64,000 bases of DNA, taken from Epiperipatus broadwayi (lineage: Eukaryota; Onychophora; Udeonychophora; Euonychophora; Peripatidae). Made by a program: the position numbers and the translations under genes. Where the stretch lies: assembly GCA_028023455.1 (NCBI GenBank), contig JAQFVV010012434.1:6660264-6724263 (forward strand), given 5' to 3'. Shown one piece after another: positions 24,991 through 38,054 of the stretch (positions within the stretch are counted from its first letter, which is position 1; each line of letters opens with the position of its first letter). The notes beneath the pieces are model-generated. The model was not told where the DNA came from and ran no database searches. It was given only the letters and a program-made list of their open reading frames with translations.

Positions 24991-25560
24991 TGAAAATGTT
25001 GAATTTGTAGGAATTTTTATTAATAAATAGGTATGTGTGGATTTTAAAGAATTGGAATAAGATATAGTTTCAGAACATGTTTATAGAGGGTGTAGGGATT
25101 AAGAGAATAAGGAAATAGGTAAATTTTAATTTTTGTTTGAAATTATTTAAGTTATAGAATAAAAAGTACTGAGTTTCATAAGCAAAGATGATTAAACAAT
25201 AAAAATTAAGAGGAAGTAAAATTATAAGGATATTATGTTAATGTTATTGATTAAGGTGTAATATATAAATAATGGAATTAGAAGAAATAAATTAAAATGT
25301 AAATTTAAATTTTAAATGATTAGAATATGAAAAAATAATTGTTAAAAATAAAATTTTATATAAAAAAGTTAATTAAATATGTGTGGATAAAGAGGTTTTA
25401 GTTTGTAGAGATGTTAAAGATCCATATTTATGTTAGTAGTTGGAGTGTTTGGAATGTTGTTTTTTATATTTAAATGTATATTTCTTTATGTATGTGTTTA
25501 TATATTGGTAGATGTATAAATAGATACTGTATATTAATTATATAAGTTCAAATCTTGTTG

Positions 25561-25600
25561 CTCTGATGATGACTGCTGGTCAATTGAATCTGTAAGGAAA
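25561..25600 (+). ncRNA. Hammerhead-like motif, U4 (core altered)
   Basis: CTGATGA is intact at 25563-25569, but the stem reads GACTG...CAATT and the second core block is GAATC (25586-25590) instead of GAAAC. Probably inactive even if the family is genuine. Confidence 0.25.
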
Positions 25601-28058
25601 TAAAATAAATGATATGTTAATGTGCACTGTAGAGTGACATTTAAGGTGTATATGGTGTATTATATTAAAAACATTTACCAAAAAAAATTTATTCGAAGTT
25701 TTAATAAATCTGGATCAAATAAAAAACGTTTGTCTGCCTCCGTAAAACTACAGAATTTTGTCTATGAACAAAATGTTTTATTTTACTATTAATGCAGTGC
25801 TCTGAATTTTTTATTTTGTACAAAATATACACAAAAGCGTAATTATCTTTTTAAAATTATTATAAATGAAACAGCCCTATCACACACATTATTTTCGAGC
25901 CCTTGAAACATGTTACTTTAGGAATAAAAATTTCCTTTTTACAATCGTTGACATAAAATTGGCATTGTCTATATGAAGTGTGCACATAAGGTGTCATGTC
26001 ATGACCATTTGAACACAATTTTTGTTAACAGAGGACATCATAATTTGAAAATATTCGATTGCAACATTCACATTAATGGGCAATTTCCATTATTTTAATC
26101 ATTATGTTTCTCATGAAAAAATACTAAGAACATTTGCTTTGGCATAAATTAAAGATTGACACTACATCACGTGTACACATACATTCGCCAAATACCTTCT
26201 GACAAATTACAGTTAATCAATTTTGATAAATAACTACAACTCATTTTTTACTACAAATTAATCACCTATATATTATTTTATTGTAAATAAATATAGACGT
26301 ATTTACCTTTTAAATCGAATTGAGTCATGTGGAAAAAGACAACTAAATATATTTGGTAAAAGTGTTGGCCAATAACTTTTTTTACTCGGACTAATCGAAT
26401 ATTTACATCCATTTATTTAAATAAAAGAAAACAGCAAAACATTGCTTCTTACTACCATTGGGGTGGTGTGATGCATTTTATGGCCTACAGTATGCACCCA
26501 AAAGAATTGCTATGCTTAATACCAATGAGTACATATCTAGCAAATCCTTTTTTTTTATAAGATATTGTATATTATTCTGGATATTTTACAGGCATAAACT
26601 TTTCACAGATAGTAATTGCAGGGTAAGACAGTTGAATGATTAGTGTTGAAGACTGCATTCTCATTAAGCATCGTCAGTTAACAAATTTTATTTATTGAAA
26701 ATGTTGGATAAAAAGTTATTCTTAAAATTTAAAGATGGACAATAAATTATGTGCAAATCTTATTGTCATCAGATAATATTAGTTATCCCAGTATTTGCTG
26801 GAATGTGCATAATGTATTAGAGTGTATATCTGTCATATAAATAAATGTTTAAAAAAATAAAATAATTCTATTGTGTTTTTATCTGCAAATAATTACAGCA
26901 GACATGTAATTGTAAAATTAGCTGTTAACCACAGGTTTTTTTCTCATAAACATATTATCTTATATTCACTGACAAATTATTTTTCATTTTAAATGATTGA
27001 AAAGTTGTTCTGGTTTGGTCTTTATTATCACATTCGCTTGTGTTTTGTTGAAGGTTTGTGATGTAGGTATTTTACTTGTACTTATATCAACATCACCTGA
27101 CAAATATGAAGTACCTTTTCATAAATTTGTCTATCTCTAACAAAAAGAAACATAACAATTTATCATTTTACTTCTATTACAATCTACAATAATTTCGTAT
27201 ACCTTTCTAAAATATATTCGCAATAAATCTTTGAAAAAATATATCAGAAATGCATCGAAATAAAAAAAGTAAATCTTTAAGTGTTCTTTTCCTGCATATA
27301 TCAAATTTACTACTGTGATAGAAATTGGGCACGCATAGAATCTTAGCCTTCTACCAATTCATGCTTGATATATTTCAACTACTGTTTGCCAAATTACCAT
27401 GCACAAATATTACTTTGAGATTTTCGTCAATGCCAAAATAATGAAACAAAATTCAAATTTATTATATCAAATAATATGAATAAATTATATACTTTTATGT
27501 GCACCACTCATCATCACACCAGTAAGTGCGCCAGAAAAGATATTACTTGAATGATACTGAGTCCCGAACGTTTATTCTTATAAAATTATTGCGAGAAATT
27601 AATATAAATATCGTTAATGCGCACGAAATATATTCAGTTTTTAAACTAACTTTACGTCATTTTAAACTTAGCATTTAATTATAGACGTGCATTTTTACAT
27701 AAATTTTACTTAGTATTTTTATTACTTATTCTATTTACTGACAATAATGTAATTACGAATTACGACATAAAAGATTTAAATAACACTGACCATTTATCAC
27801 TAGAGAGCGCTAATGAAAAAGTAAAAAAACACAATGAATGATAAATGTATTAAACAACGAGTTATTCAAAATTTACATGTACTTTAATTCATGTATATTA
27901 AAACTTTTAGTTCAGTCAGTGAAAATAAATTCTATTGTAATAACAAAAGCCTTGGTTAAATAGATTATTTTTAGATTAAGACTGCAGCTTGTTTTAGTAG
28001 CGTAGGTATTTCTATACGTTGCTTTGTGAGCTAGAAAGTAATTGTAAACTAGAATAGG

Positions 28059-28420
28059 GGTTCACCTATGTTAATCAGTGTTATGTGATGTATCCGCTAA
28101 AGCCTTCACCCGTTGCGTCTGTTCATGGCCAGCCAACGGTCAAGTAGAAATAATATTCTGGCACAGTTTCTATTGTGAGAGGTTGTGGGATCGCATCTGA
28201 GTAATAGGTACTTAATTGTTAGTAACGTCTATTTATTATGAGAGAGGTTCACCTATGTTAATCAGTGTTAAATGAGGTATCCGCTAAAGCCTTCACCCGT
28301 TGCGTCTGTTCCATGCCAGCCAACGGTTAAGTAGACAAAAGCTTCTGGCATAGTTCTCTTGTGTGAGAGGTTGTGGGATCGCATCTGAGTAATAGGTACT
28401 TAATTGTTAGTAACGTCTCT
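28059..28420 (+). repeat. Pair of 187-bp modules, U4
   Basis: Module starts at 28059 and 28246 (period 187). Stem halves CCGTTG / CAACGG are at 28110-28115/28134-28139 and 28297-28302/28321-28326. A- and B-box-like sequences are as in U3. Confidence 0.82.
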
Positions 28421-30337
28421 TAATGGTTTGGGATTACTTTTTATTTTATTAAAAGGAAAAGTATCTTCCCAAATTTAAGTCATTATTATTAAACAAGTTT
28501 TACAAAATATAATCAACCCATAAACTTTTTATCTAAATGACATTCACTGTTTACAATTAACTTTTTTATTACATCAAACTTAAAAATGACTTCGAAAATA
28601 AGGAACGAATTTTTACTACGCCCAGAAAAAGTAATTTTTTATAGACATATATTTAAATACAATTTTCGTCCTAAAATCATTTTATATTAAGAAAAGAAAG
28701 TAGAAATAAATTAAAAGCAGCAATATAAAAAGTCTAATCAAAAGCATGCTACAAATTAATAGAAGAAAAAATAGATTCCTTATCTAATTACAAAATTGAA
28801 TTTTGGTTACTTTATCAATAGGATTTGGGATTCAACATGAAAAGATGTGCAGATATATCCAGAAATCACCAAAAAATAATCCACCAATCAATTTAAGAAA
28901 TAAAAATTGACAGCATAAAAACTTTATTACTCAATGTCAAGCAATATTTAGAATTTGATAAATCTAATTAAAACATCCAGATAATTCAACGAATTGTATA
29001 TCCTTTTTCCACAAGAAAAAAAAATTATTAAAAATTGAAGTCAGAAAACAATCAGTTAAATGAGTATGATAGTAAATAAATCATTTTTATTATAATAACC
29101 ATTACCATAATCTTGTTAGATACTTAAAACTTATTTATATTTTCAAAATCTCCATCTTCCAATTAGTTTCTGATATCTGACATTTACAATGATGCCTGAA
29201 ATTCAAAATTAAAATAGTCAAACAGATATGCTGCAATCTCAAGAAATATAATTTTTTTATAAAGTTAAAAAATCAAAAGCAAAATTTATGTAAATAAATT
29301 GTCTATAGTTATAAAAGAACTAAAGGTGCAAAAATATGTATTTATAGTATAGCATTTAGATTCACATAAGCATTTATGCAATTTAAATTTAAATCAAACC
29401 CATTGACTTGGTTGTATTATCTGCATTCATCTTAGCATGTAAACTGAAATCCATGTTGCATGCTTGCCAATGTTATTTCAGAGATAGTGAAAAAAAATAA
29501 ATTCTATTATTTTATCATTTAAATACATCTTATAATTACTGATTACTCAAGCATTCAAGAGATGGCACTAGAAGTAAACATTTTCTGTATATTCTAACAC
29601 AATTTTAAATTAGCATTAAAAAATATGTTATTATTAATATGTTTACAAACATAAGTTAAAGTAGACAAGTGACAATGATAAAGGGAATATTTAATAAACT
29701 GGTATCAGACAAATTTAAGTTTTATGTTAATGAATTTTTAAAACAATATAGTATGCTGGGTTGAATTCAAAATTCAAAGCACCTGATGTAAAAGGGATAT
29801 ATGTTTTTTCCAGATGGAAATCAGAATTTTTGAAAGCATCTATTAGAGGATAGTCTTAAATAAGTCAAACTGCATGGCATGATTAAACAGCTGATCTTGA
29901 TTTAAATATTATTTAAAAGAAATGGATTTGTCATAACTATTCACAATGGTACTCAATGTATAGTTGCATTCCAAGCAGTTGTCTCGTGTTCATTTCTCAG
30001 CTGATGCGTTGATATAGAAAGATCTTCAGTGATGTGCTTTTTGTAAAATATATAACCGTTGAACTGCTTTAATATCATTGTATTTTTTCAAACTTGGTGC
30101 AACCAGAAAATTTATTATTTTGTTGTTGCTTAATTTTTCATTCCTTGACTGGAAAAAATGTAATGAAAATGATCATTGGTTTCATGACTTTGTTCCTGTC
30201 AAGTAAAATTCTTAGCCTCAAATTGATAAAAGCATAATATTGCAAATGCAATGATGGAATGAAAACTAGAAAGACAGATGTTATACATTTTTAAAAACTC
30301 TGATTACCAAATATTACACTAGATAGCAATACAATTG

Positions 30338-32171
30338 TCTAATTCAATAAATATAATTCTCCGTAAAATGCAACTATTTTCATTAGGTCACTTATTTTTA
30401 TTTATTAACCAATTATTGCATTATTATCTTGTTTTGTTTGCCTTATGATGATTTGTGTTTAACCACGAGTCTGTGTTTGTTCTTTAAATAATTCAAAAAA
30501 TAAAATAATTTATCAGATATATACAATTAAAAATAAATATTTTAAATATATGTTGATAAGAAACAAAACAAAAATCATAACATTTATTCAATTTTCAAAA
30601 AAATACAATAAATATATATTCAGTTTGCTTTTATTCTTCTATCTTTTGCATTACCGTACTGTTCATGATTTCTGTATATAATTTTTCCAAACCAAAAATG
30701 AAAAGTGGTATTCACCTAGAAAATTTTTTAAATGAATGTTTGTGCCCCAAAAAGATGCTCTTTATTTTTATTCTATATGTCTCCAGACTTTTATTGTTAA
30801 GAATAATATTTTAATGCATTGCAGAACTGGCTACTATTGCATTAAGTGATAAAGGACAACAATTTCAAAAATCCTTTAGACATGAATGTAAGTCAAAAAA
30901 TTTAACAAGATATTGTGATATAACAGCTTTGGAAAACATAAAATATCATGAGAATCATTGTTAAAATAGTGTTAGCAGAACATTCAAATGTGTAAAATAC
31001 ATCAACCTTCAAAACAGAATAATAAAAAGCAATTATGAAACTTTTACTCGGAGAATTATGGTATGCAGTATTATTTTCATTTGATGGGCAATGATAAAGA
31101 GGAACTTCTAGAAAAAAATGTTGACATTAAAGTACAATAATTTTTTCACAATATTTATGAGGCAACCTGCTTATCCATTCCTTTTTTCCAAAATATTTGT
31201 TGTAAAAAAATTTGAACCACCAAAATATAACAATCTCTTATTTAATGACAATCAGAATAAATTTTAGAAATATAGAATTTTACAATCTTAATTGTGCAAC
31301 CACTGACTCAATAACAAATAAATGTCAACAAACATGTCCAAAAAACAATATTTCTATCTTTATAAAATATAATGACAGAATAATTTGTCAATATGGTTAT
31401 AAAAGTTAAAATTTAGGACATTTTTCAACTAGGAAGAGACATTAAACATTTTACACAAACAGTTTGCGGATGTGCACAAGTTTGAGTGTAAACTAATATT
31501 AAAAGATGGGCAAATATTGATAGTAATTAGAAGTTGAAATATGAGTTAAATGCAAATATTAAGATGAGTAGAAAGAAGTGTTAGTAGTGGCATTAAAAAT
31601 TATAAAAAAATCACTATATTTTATGTCAACCATGCTCTTATTATGAAAGTGTAATTCTTTCCATAGCAATAAAAATACAATACCAACACATGAAAACTGG
31701 CAGGAGGTAATACAAATGCTTAAGACTGAAGTTTAATTCAATAAGTTTTTGTAACCAGGTGAAATATTGTAATGTGTGTTCAGATGTAGATGTAAACTAT
31801 GTGATGCTAATAGCATATACAAGTTCCCATATGTGTTGCACAATTTCATTTTATGACTGTGTTTAAAAATTTATACTGACAAAAATACAGTCTTGTAAAG
31901 ACATGCATTACATTTTATACAAATTCTGGATGAAATCTTAAATGATCAAGAAGCCATATTGTACAATTTTAAATGAAAGATAAAAACAGTAAATAAGAAA
32001 ACTATTGTAGACATTCTTCACCTAAAAATGGAGAATCAAACATGCATGCAAGTACACTTAAATATGTTCTTAAACAATAATAGTATCAACTATTAAATAA
32101 AATAAATAATATAGATAAATGATTCCATTAATTTAAAAATCAACTGGAATAAAATTTTTAGATAAGAATGA
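30338..32171. other. AT-rich non-array DNA, nothing recognised
   Basis: First sequence outside the array. Short chance open frames only (for example 31212-31409, 65 codons, rich in Asn and Ile as expected from base composition). Confidence 0.6.
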
Positions 32172-32275
32172 TGTAATTATAAATTTATTAAACGCACATT
32201 GATTATGTAAGTAATATTTAATGAGGCTATAACCTCGATAATATGCATGTAAAATACGATAGTAGGGACCTCTAC
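32172..32275 (-). mobile_element. Partial copy of the 60.3-kb hairpin element
   Basis: Closely matches the reverse complement of 60301-60420: TTATTAAACGCACATTGATT, then GTAAGTAATATTTA, the AACCTCGA block and ACGATAGTAGGGA. Only one arm plus the outer flank is present, so it is a half-copy or a relative of the foldback element at 60256-60380. Confidence 0.65.
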
Positions 32276-35200
32276 AGGTGTTTTAACCACAAGTTTATGC
32301 TATAGAAGAAAAGAGGGGAACCCTTCTTTACTTCTACCTACTTTCTATTTAAATAGGTAAGCTGAAGCGGTTAGATCTGCGAGCATGAAGCTATTCAATG
32401 GTAACTGTATGACTAAATAGAACAGAAATACAGAAATTTTACATGATAAAACATAATATTTAATAATGGCATGAATTTCTTGAAAATATTATCAAAAGAA
32501 ATTAAAATTGAATAATTTGAAAGTAATAGAAATCTGTCATTAGACTTTGCAAAGAATATAATAATCGTAACTGAACCTCAACCCTGAAGATGCGTGACAT
32601 ACAAAGCATAAAATTATAACTTTGCAATTGACATGCTTTCAGAATAATTGAATTATTGCTTTTAATTTTATTTCCAACAAAGTAGAAATACAAATAAACA
32701 AATAGTAAAAGAATATTCTAGAAAACATTTAATATTTTTTAAATAATAAAAATAGTTTATTAAAATAAATATGATAACTTCAATCACTCCTTTAAATACA
32801 GGTTATACTATATTTACACAAATTTAAATGTCATTCTTTTTTCACTAAGCATTAGTTGTGCTTTTATATAGAAATAAATTATTATAACATTTTAGATATT
32901 TACATGAAATTTTAAACAATATAAATTATGGTATTAATAACAATATTAAATTGTTTTTCAACATAATATTATGTATTTATATAATAAAAATAACCAATAT
33001 ATAATACTAAATACTCGTGTACTTTTTTATATACTAATTTTTTTGTTTTTCCCTTCTTCAATGACGTTTTTAATTTTTATTTTATTTTATTTTTTATAAT
33101 ATAACCAGATTTTTAATTTAATAAGTAAGTTATTAAATAATTTGAGAACATAATGATTTCTTACTTTAGTTCCATATATTTTTCATAGCTTGAAGCTATG
33201 TATGCATCTGTTTTTCTTAGACATATTTTATATAAAATTGGTTGAAAGTATTATCAAAATTTTCTTACTTTATAATTATATAATCCAGAAGTTGAATGAA
33301 TAATAAAATGTTTTTGTATAGTTTTGTCCTTATTTATCTATATTCCTTTTTGTTTCATGTGTCAAAGCATCGGCCAAGAAGCAAAACTGCAACCCCAGGA
33401 CAACTCGACCAATCATTTCTGCAATAATGCTAATCTATTAATATTACTGTTAATTGTGAAACCATAAGTCATTATTTTATATCTAAATAAAGATTCACAT
33501 AAGCATTTATATATAACAATATTATTATGTTAAAAATATTACTTTGATTTTGGAGAATATTATAAAATATATAAATGATTTAATTAATATAGTTATATAT
33601 TTCTAAAACATGTTTTTGTCTATCATTATTTAATGATATCTAATATATTTTACTCATTCTTTTATACACTTATTATCATTATATAATTTATTGTTATATA
33701 AATACTCCTGTGAAATGCAAATAAGCATCACTATTTTGCCATTTCATGTGATGGAAAAATATTGAGATACATTTTGTTTTTTTTCTATTTATATAAATTC
33801 CTCTCTTAAAGCACCAAAAGACAATTTTTTATGACTTTTTATTCACTTCATAATAATAATATCAATAGTGGTATTTATGCTCATCACAGTATCATATGCA
33901 TATTGATCCTTTAATATTAATATTTTCTATATCATGTATGAAGATCAGAAAGAACAATATGCAAAGTCTAGAACTGATCCCTATATACATTTTTTTGCTC
34001 ATTATTCAATCCATGTGATAGTTTTGATACAACATCTATTATTTATGTGATTTATAAAAAAACTGACAACTTGTCAGCTAAGTCTACAATTGTTAATCAT
34101 TGAATCAATTGCATATGCTGAATAATATCAATCATGCTATAAAAATCTAAAAAACTAGTTACATATTTTTAACCATTTAAGGCACTCTCAATTTTGTCTG
34201 TGAAATTTAGTAATAACATAGTTGTATTTCTGCCTTCTATGAATCCATAATTGCTTATATTCAAATAATTATGTTATAAATATATTTTTCTATTTTGTTA
34301 GCAATTGAAGAAAAATAGATGTGGCTCTTTAATTCAAAATTTTACTGAATTACCACATATAACATATGTGTATGTCATCATAATAGGTTAACCAATATTC
34401 TTAAATGAAATAATATACATTCTCTGAAATTAAAAAAAAAACATTTTACTACTAAAATTGAAATTAAATGCCAGTGCTGCTTTAATTTAATGCTGAATTA
34501 TGCATAGTTATTGTATTTACAAATCTAAATCAACATTGTCCAATACATAGCTCTTAGGTTTAGTACAATTAAATAGACATACAAAATTATAAGAGACATT
34601 TTGCAAAAACTTGAATTTAATGCACTTTAATATATATTATATTATTTTTATGAATTCTCTTTTTTGTTAATTAAAATGTATGCTAAAATCAAATAAGTCG
34701 CTTGTAAATTCCACATTGTAACATATTTTCAAAATTATTTTTCCAAGACTTATAGTTGACAATTGTATTGGATAAGCATCTATTAGATTCTAATCAAAAA
34801 TAACAAAAGTTAATGTTTACTTTTAATGAAAGAGTACTATAAATATGAATTCCAAGAAACAATTTAAAGTTTTCAACAAATTATTAGATATATTAAATTT
34901 CCATATATGAAAGCATGACATATGTGGAAAAATCTGTATTAATTTAATACAAATAGTAATTACAGTGAGTATTTAATTTCTTCTAGCAGGTAAGTAAATG
35001 TGAATGATGATAAAAGAAATCTAATTTCTTTATAGCTGTTTGATTTATGTATACTGAAGCAATGGATCTGAAGACCGATCCATGCTTCACAGCCTCCTAT
35101 AAACCTAATTAGTATTGTAGGCCTGAATTAAGTTTATAGTCCAATATCAGCAGGGTTTTGCATTTAACTATTTCATTTTAAATAAATTCCATTTCTAAGA

Positions 35201-35537
35201 TTAGATTTCTGTTAATAAAAATTACTTGTAAAACCTATTAGTCAAACATATATATGCGTCAAGCATATATATATGAGTTAATGCAAAATTCTGCTAAAAT
35301 AAAATGCTTATATTATTAAAAGAAATAATATATTTTTCTTTTTAAATCTTGTTAAAATATTTAGTATGATTTGATTTTGAGATAAGCCCGCCAACATTTT
35401 CTAAAAGAATGTATGCTTGTAATTAGTTAGCCCATTCAAGGCAAATTAAAGATGGCTTTCTCTTTCTTTTTTAATTACTAAAATTCAAACTTTAAAGAAA
35501 GAAATTTAGAAAAAAAAAGTAAGTTATTTTTAGAAAA
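32276..35537. other. AT-rich intergenic or intronic DNA, nothing recognised
   Basis: No coding signal or element ends that I can support. A local imperfect hairpin lies near 32305-32335. Confidence 0.6.
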
Positions 35538-36048
35538 TGTTACCTTGAAACAAAGAGTGGGGGTGGGCTTATCTAAGATCATACAAACAATAGAAGGTAG
35601 TTGACAAAGAGGGTATAAATAGAAGTGAGAACAAAAGACTTGGTTATTCAGAGTTTTCTTGCTAACATTCAGATTTTTCTTGGGAGAACTCTTGCAGATT
35701 TTGCTTTTGCTTGTTGAGATTTTATTCCAAAAAGTTATACAACTGTCATCTTCAAAATCATGGAGAAGTTTGAACATGCTCAAGCTAAAAGTCATATGAA
35801 TTTGATGGATTCTACTATGCTTGGCTAGGCAAATAAATAGCTTTGCCTATCGCTGAGGTTCCTAAATACCATCAAAATGCCTTAGTATTCACTCAATAGT
35901 CATCCGAACTCTGTGTCATGTCTATAGGACTTTTCATAAAAGCATGCTATGTATTTCCACTTTCCTTGTCCGGGCAAATACCTACCGATGGTTGGATCAA
36001 GCCACAAATGCCATAGGAAACATGACCAAGGAACCAGGATGGTAATCA
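35538..36048 (+). mobile_element. Possible solo LTR with TATA box
   Basis: A 511-bp stretch of higher complexity running from TGTTACC to GGTAATCA (ends roughly inverted, TG...CA). It holds a good TATA box, TATAAATAG at 35614-35622, and an AATAAA at 35832-35837, in LTR order. No flanking duplication is evident (GAAAA versus TATCT), so the boundaries are a guess. Alternatives are a cellular promoter or an unrelated repeat. The 105-codon minus-strand open frame inside it is unrecognised. Confidence 0.25.
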
Positions 36049-36354
36049 TATCTCTCCTCCAGTGAACTATTTACTTTCTACCCTTTTGTTCATACCTTTC
36101 TTAATTGAATTATATTATAAATTGTTGTATTTAATTATATTTGTAATGTAACCATTTTATTAGACTAGTCTTAAATATATATATGTGTGATCATCTATCT
36201 ATATTTAACCTTTTTTCCTTCGCTATTCTTCATTACTAACGTGTGTAAATATTTTGTATTCCATTGCGGTTAAGTTTAAAAGTTAATTTTTTTCATTTAA
36301 AATCTCTCCAATTTTATTTATGTTTCTAAATTCCATACGAGTAAGTTTCCTTTG

Positions 36355-36545
36355 TTTGCCAATTTGATCTCCTCAATAACGCACCTTTTGTCTGCCAGTA
36401 GCTTATTACATATATATGATTTAGCTATATATGTTTTAAATAATTTTTAAACTGTCTGTTTGTAGCGCAAAGTAATTAGAAAATTTGCGAAAGATTTTTA
36501 CTATTGTACTTTATCGAGGAGATTCAAGTTGCCAATTTTATTAAA
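36355..36545. repeat. Short inverted-repeat element
   Basis: TTTGCCAATTTGATCTCCTC near 36357 is mirrored by GAGGAGATTCAAGTTGCCAA near 36518, giving arms of about 25-28 bp around 130 bp of AT-rich sequence. It resembles a small MITE; no target duplication was identified. Confidence 0.4.
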
Positions 36546-37064
36546 ATTGGGAAGAAAAGACTTAGACCGCAAAAATATTATATCGTTTAATCTGTTTTTA
36601 GTGTCTAATTAGTTTTTCATTAATTTAGGGGAATAGCGGAGGCCATTAAAAACATTCTTAATATTTTAAAGTCATTAATTAAACATATTATTTAACTATC
36701 AAAAGCTTGAGTTTCCTAATTTTATTATAATGCTCTATTTTACTTTTCCAATGATCCAGGCACGCAACACACATGTTTCTTAGTACTTTTATTGCACATT
36801 TAACTATTTAGCTCCATAGGTGTTCCCGTCCATGTCTTTACCTCTGTTGCTAAGCTTTGTGGCCGGTGAGAAAATAATTTATGTGTGTCTCAGATAATGT
36901 TTGTTCATAATTAGCCTCGAGAATAGGCAAATAGGGCAGAGGTCATAGTATTCTTGATTTAATATCTCATGTATGGATGGCCTCGAGGTACTTTCGCCTA
37001 GTATTCGAACTGGGTTAAACCAACATACATCATTTGACTGTCACAATACTTATTAAAATTTTCC
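36546..37064. other. No gene seen
   Basis: Somewhat more GC-containing around 36760-37020. A TTCGAA-containing segment near 37010 resembles a tRNA T-loop on the minus strand but does not fold properly (see rejected items). Confidence 0.5.
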
Positions 37065-37425
37065 CACCACTAGTCATTTTTCATTTAATTCGTTGTGCTG
37101 TTGTTTTTGTATTTTATAACTACTTTTATTTTTTAAATAGTTATGAGCTCATTGTTATCTAAATTTAATTTCTTAATATGTATTAATCTGTTATTAAGGT
37201 TTGAATTATTATTATATCTGTTAGTTAAATAAAATTTAATCTATTTTTGAAAAGTAGTCAGTCAGAGGGATTTTTCAAAAAATTTTTCATGCCACCTGCC
37301 ATTTTTCATTTAATTCTTTGTGCTATTGTTTTTGCATTTTATAGCTACTTTTATTTTTTAAATAGCTATGAGCTCGTTATGTATATTTAATTACTTAATA
37401 AGCATTAATCTGTTATTATGGTTTG
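37065..37425. repeat. Direct repeat, two copies about 230 bp apart
   Basis: Copy 1 (about 37069-37210) and copy 2 (about 37300-37425) share CATTTTTCATTTAATTC, TGTGCT(G/A)TTGTTTTTG and TACTTTTATTTTTTAAATAG, then TATGAGCTC and CTTAATA(A/T)G.ATTAATCTG, in the same order with scattered differences. No coding potential. Confidence 0.75.
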
Positions 37426-38054
37426 TAAATTATACTTCTCGTCGTCATTATAGTGTTGAAGTCAGAGGAATTTTTTTTTCAATTGTACTGCATTACCACC
37501 ATTAATTTGCCATCATTAATTTTTTTTGAGATTTAGTATGTTTTTGTTTAATTTCATAGGCTTTTATTATAGTTTTTTTCTTTTATTTTGTAACTTTTGA
37601 AAATAGCATTCATGATTTTTTTGGTTTTTGTAGTTTGCATTTTACTTATTTTTGATTGAATTCTTTGTGCAGGGAGGGGGAGATTTGTGTTTTATATATT
37701 AGATCAACTTCTGTTTTTGTAATTTGAATTTTATAGCATTTTATTTGATTTCTTTTTGATTTGTATCTTAAAAGGATTTGTTCGATTTTTAATTTTTTGA
37801 TTTGTTTGCCTTAGGTATTTTGTGGGGGGAGGTTGAGGATTTGTTCTAACCATTTCTCACCTCAGGTGGTTTAATTTTTCATTGATTTCAGTGATTTTTG
37901 TGTTTAATTTCATCTCAGGTGTCAATTTTTTCATTTTAATTTTCCAGCAATTTCAGCCATTTTGGGATAAAAATTGATCACTTACAGGCTTCTTGGTGGC
38001 TCTGCAGCATCACCTAGTGGCTTGTCTAGTGCAACAAAACAATTCCAGTGAGAG
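37426..38054. other. Strongly T-rich tract
   Basis: A long plus-strand T/G-rich stretch (few A runs) containing repeated TTTTTGATTT-like and CTCAGGTG words (37860 and 37915). It precedes the LINE tail at 38.06 kb and may be decayed repeat sequence. No gene seen. Confidence 0.5.

Larger units (their letters stand above)
22963..30337 (+). repeat. Tandem array unit U4 (3'-truncated; array edge)
   Basis: The most complete unit without large insertions, 7375 bp. Similarity to U1 and U3 stops after ACAATTG at 30337, about 435 bp short of the unit end, and unique sequence follows, so this is the right edge of the array. It includes the empty LINE site at 27824-27832 and the empty 2.72-kb element site near 25972. 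Confidence 0.93.

Noticed and set aside
26458-26643. 61-codon open frame in spacer I of U4
   Set aside because: Depends on a TTG start and is broken by small indels in U1, U2 and U3.
35478-35795. 105-codon minus-strand open frame
   Set aside because: No recognisable domain; it overlaps the TATA-box island antisense and could be chance.
36990-37070. tRNA-like T-loop (CAGTTCGAATAC) on the minus strand
   Set aside because: The T-stem does not pair properly, and no acceptor or anticodon arm could be built around it.
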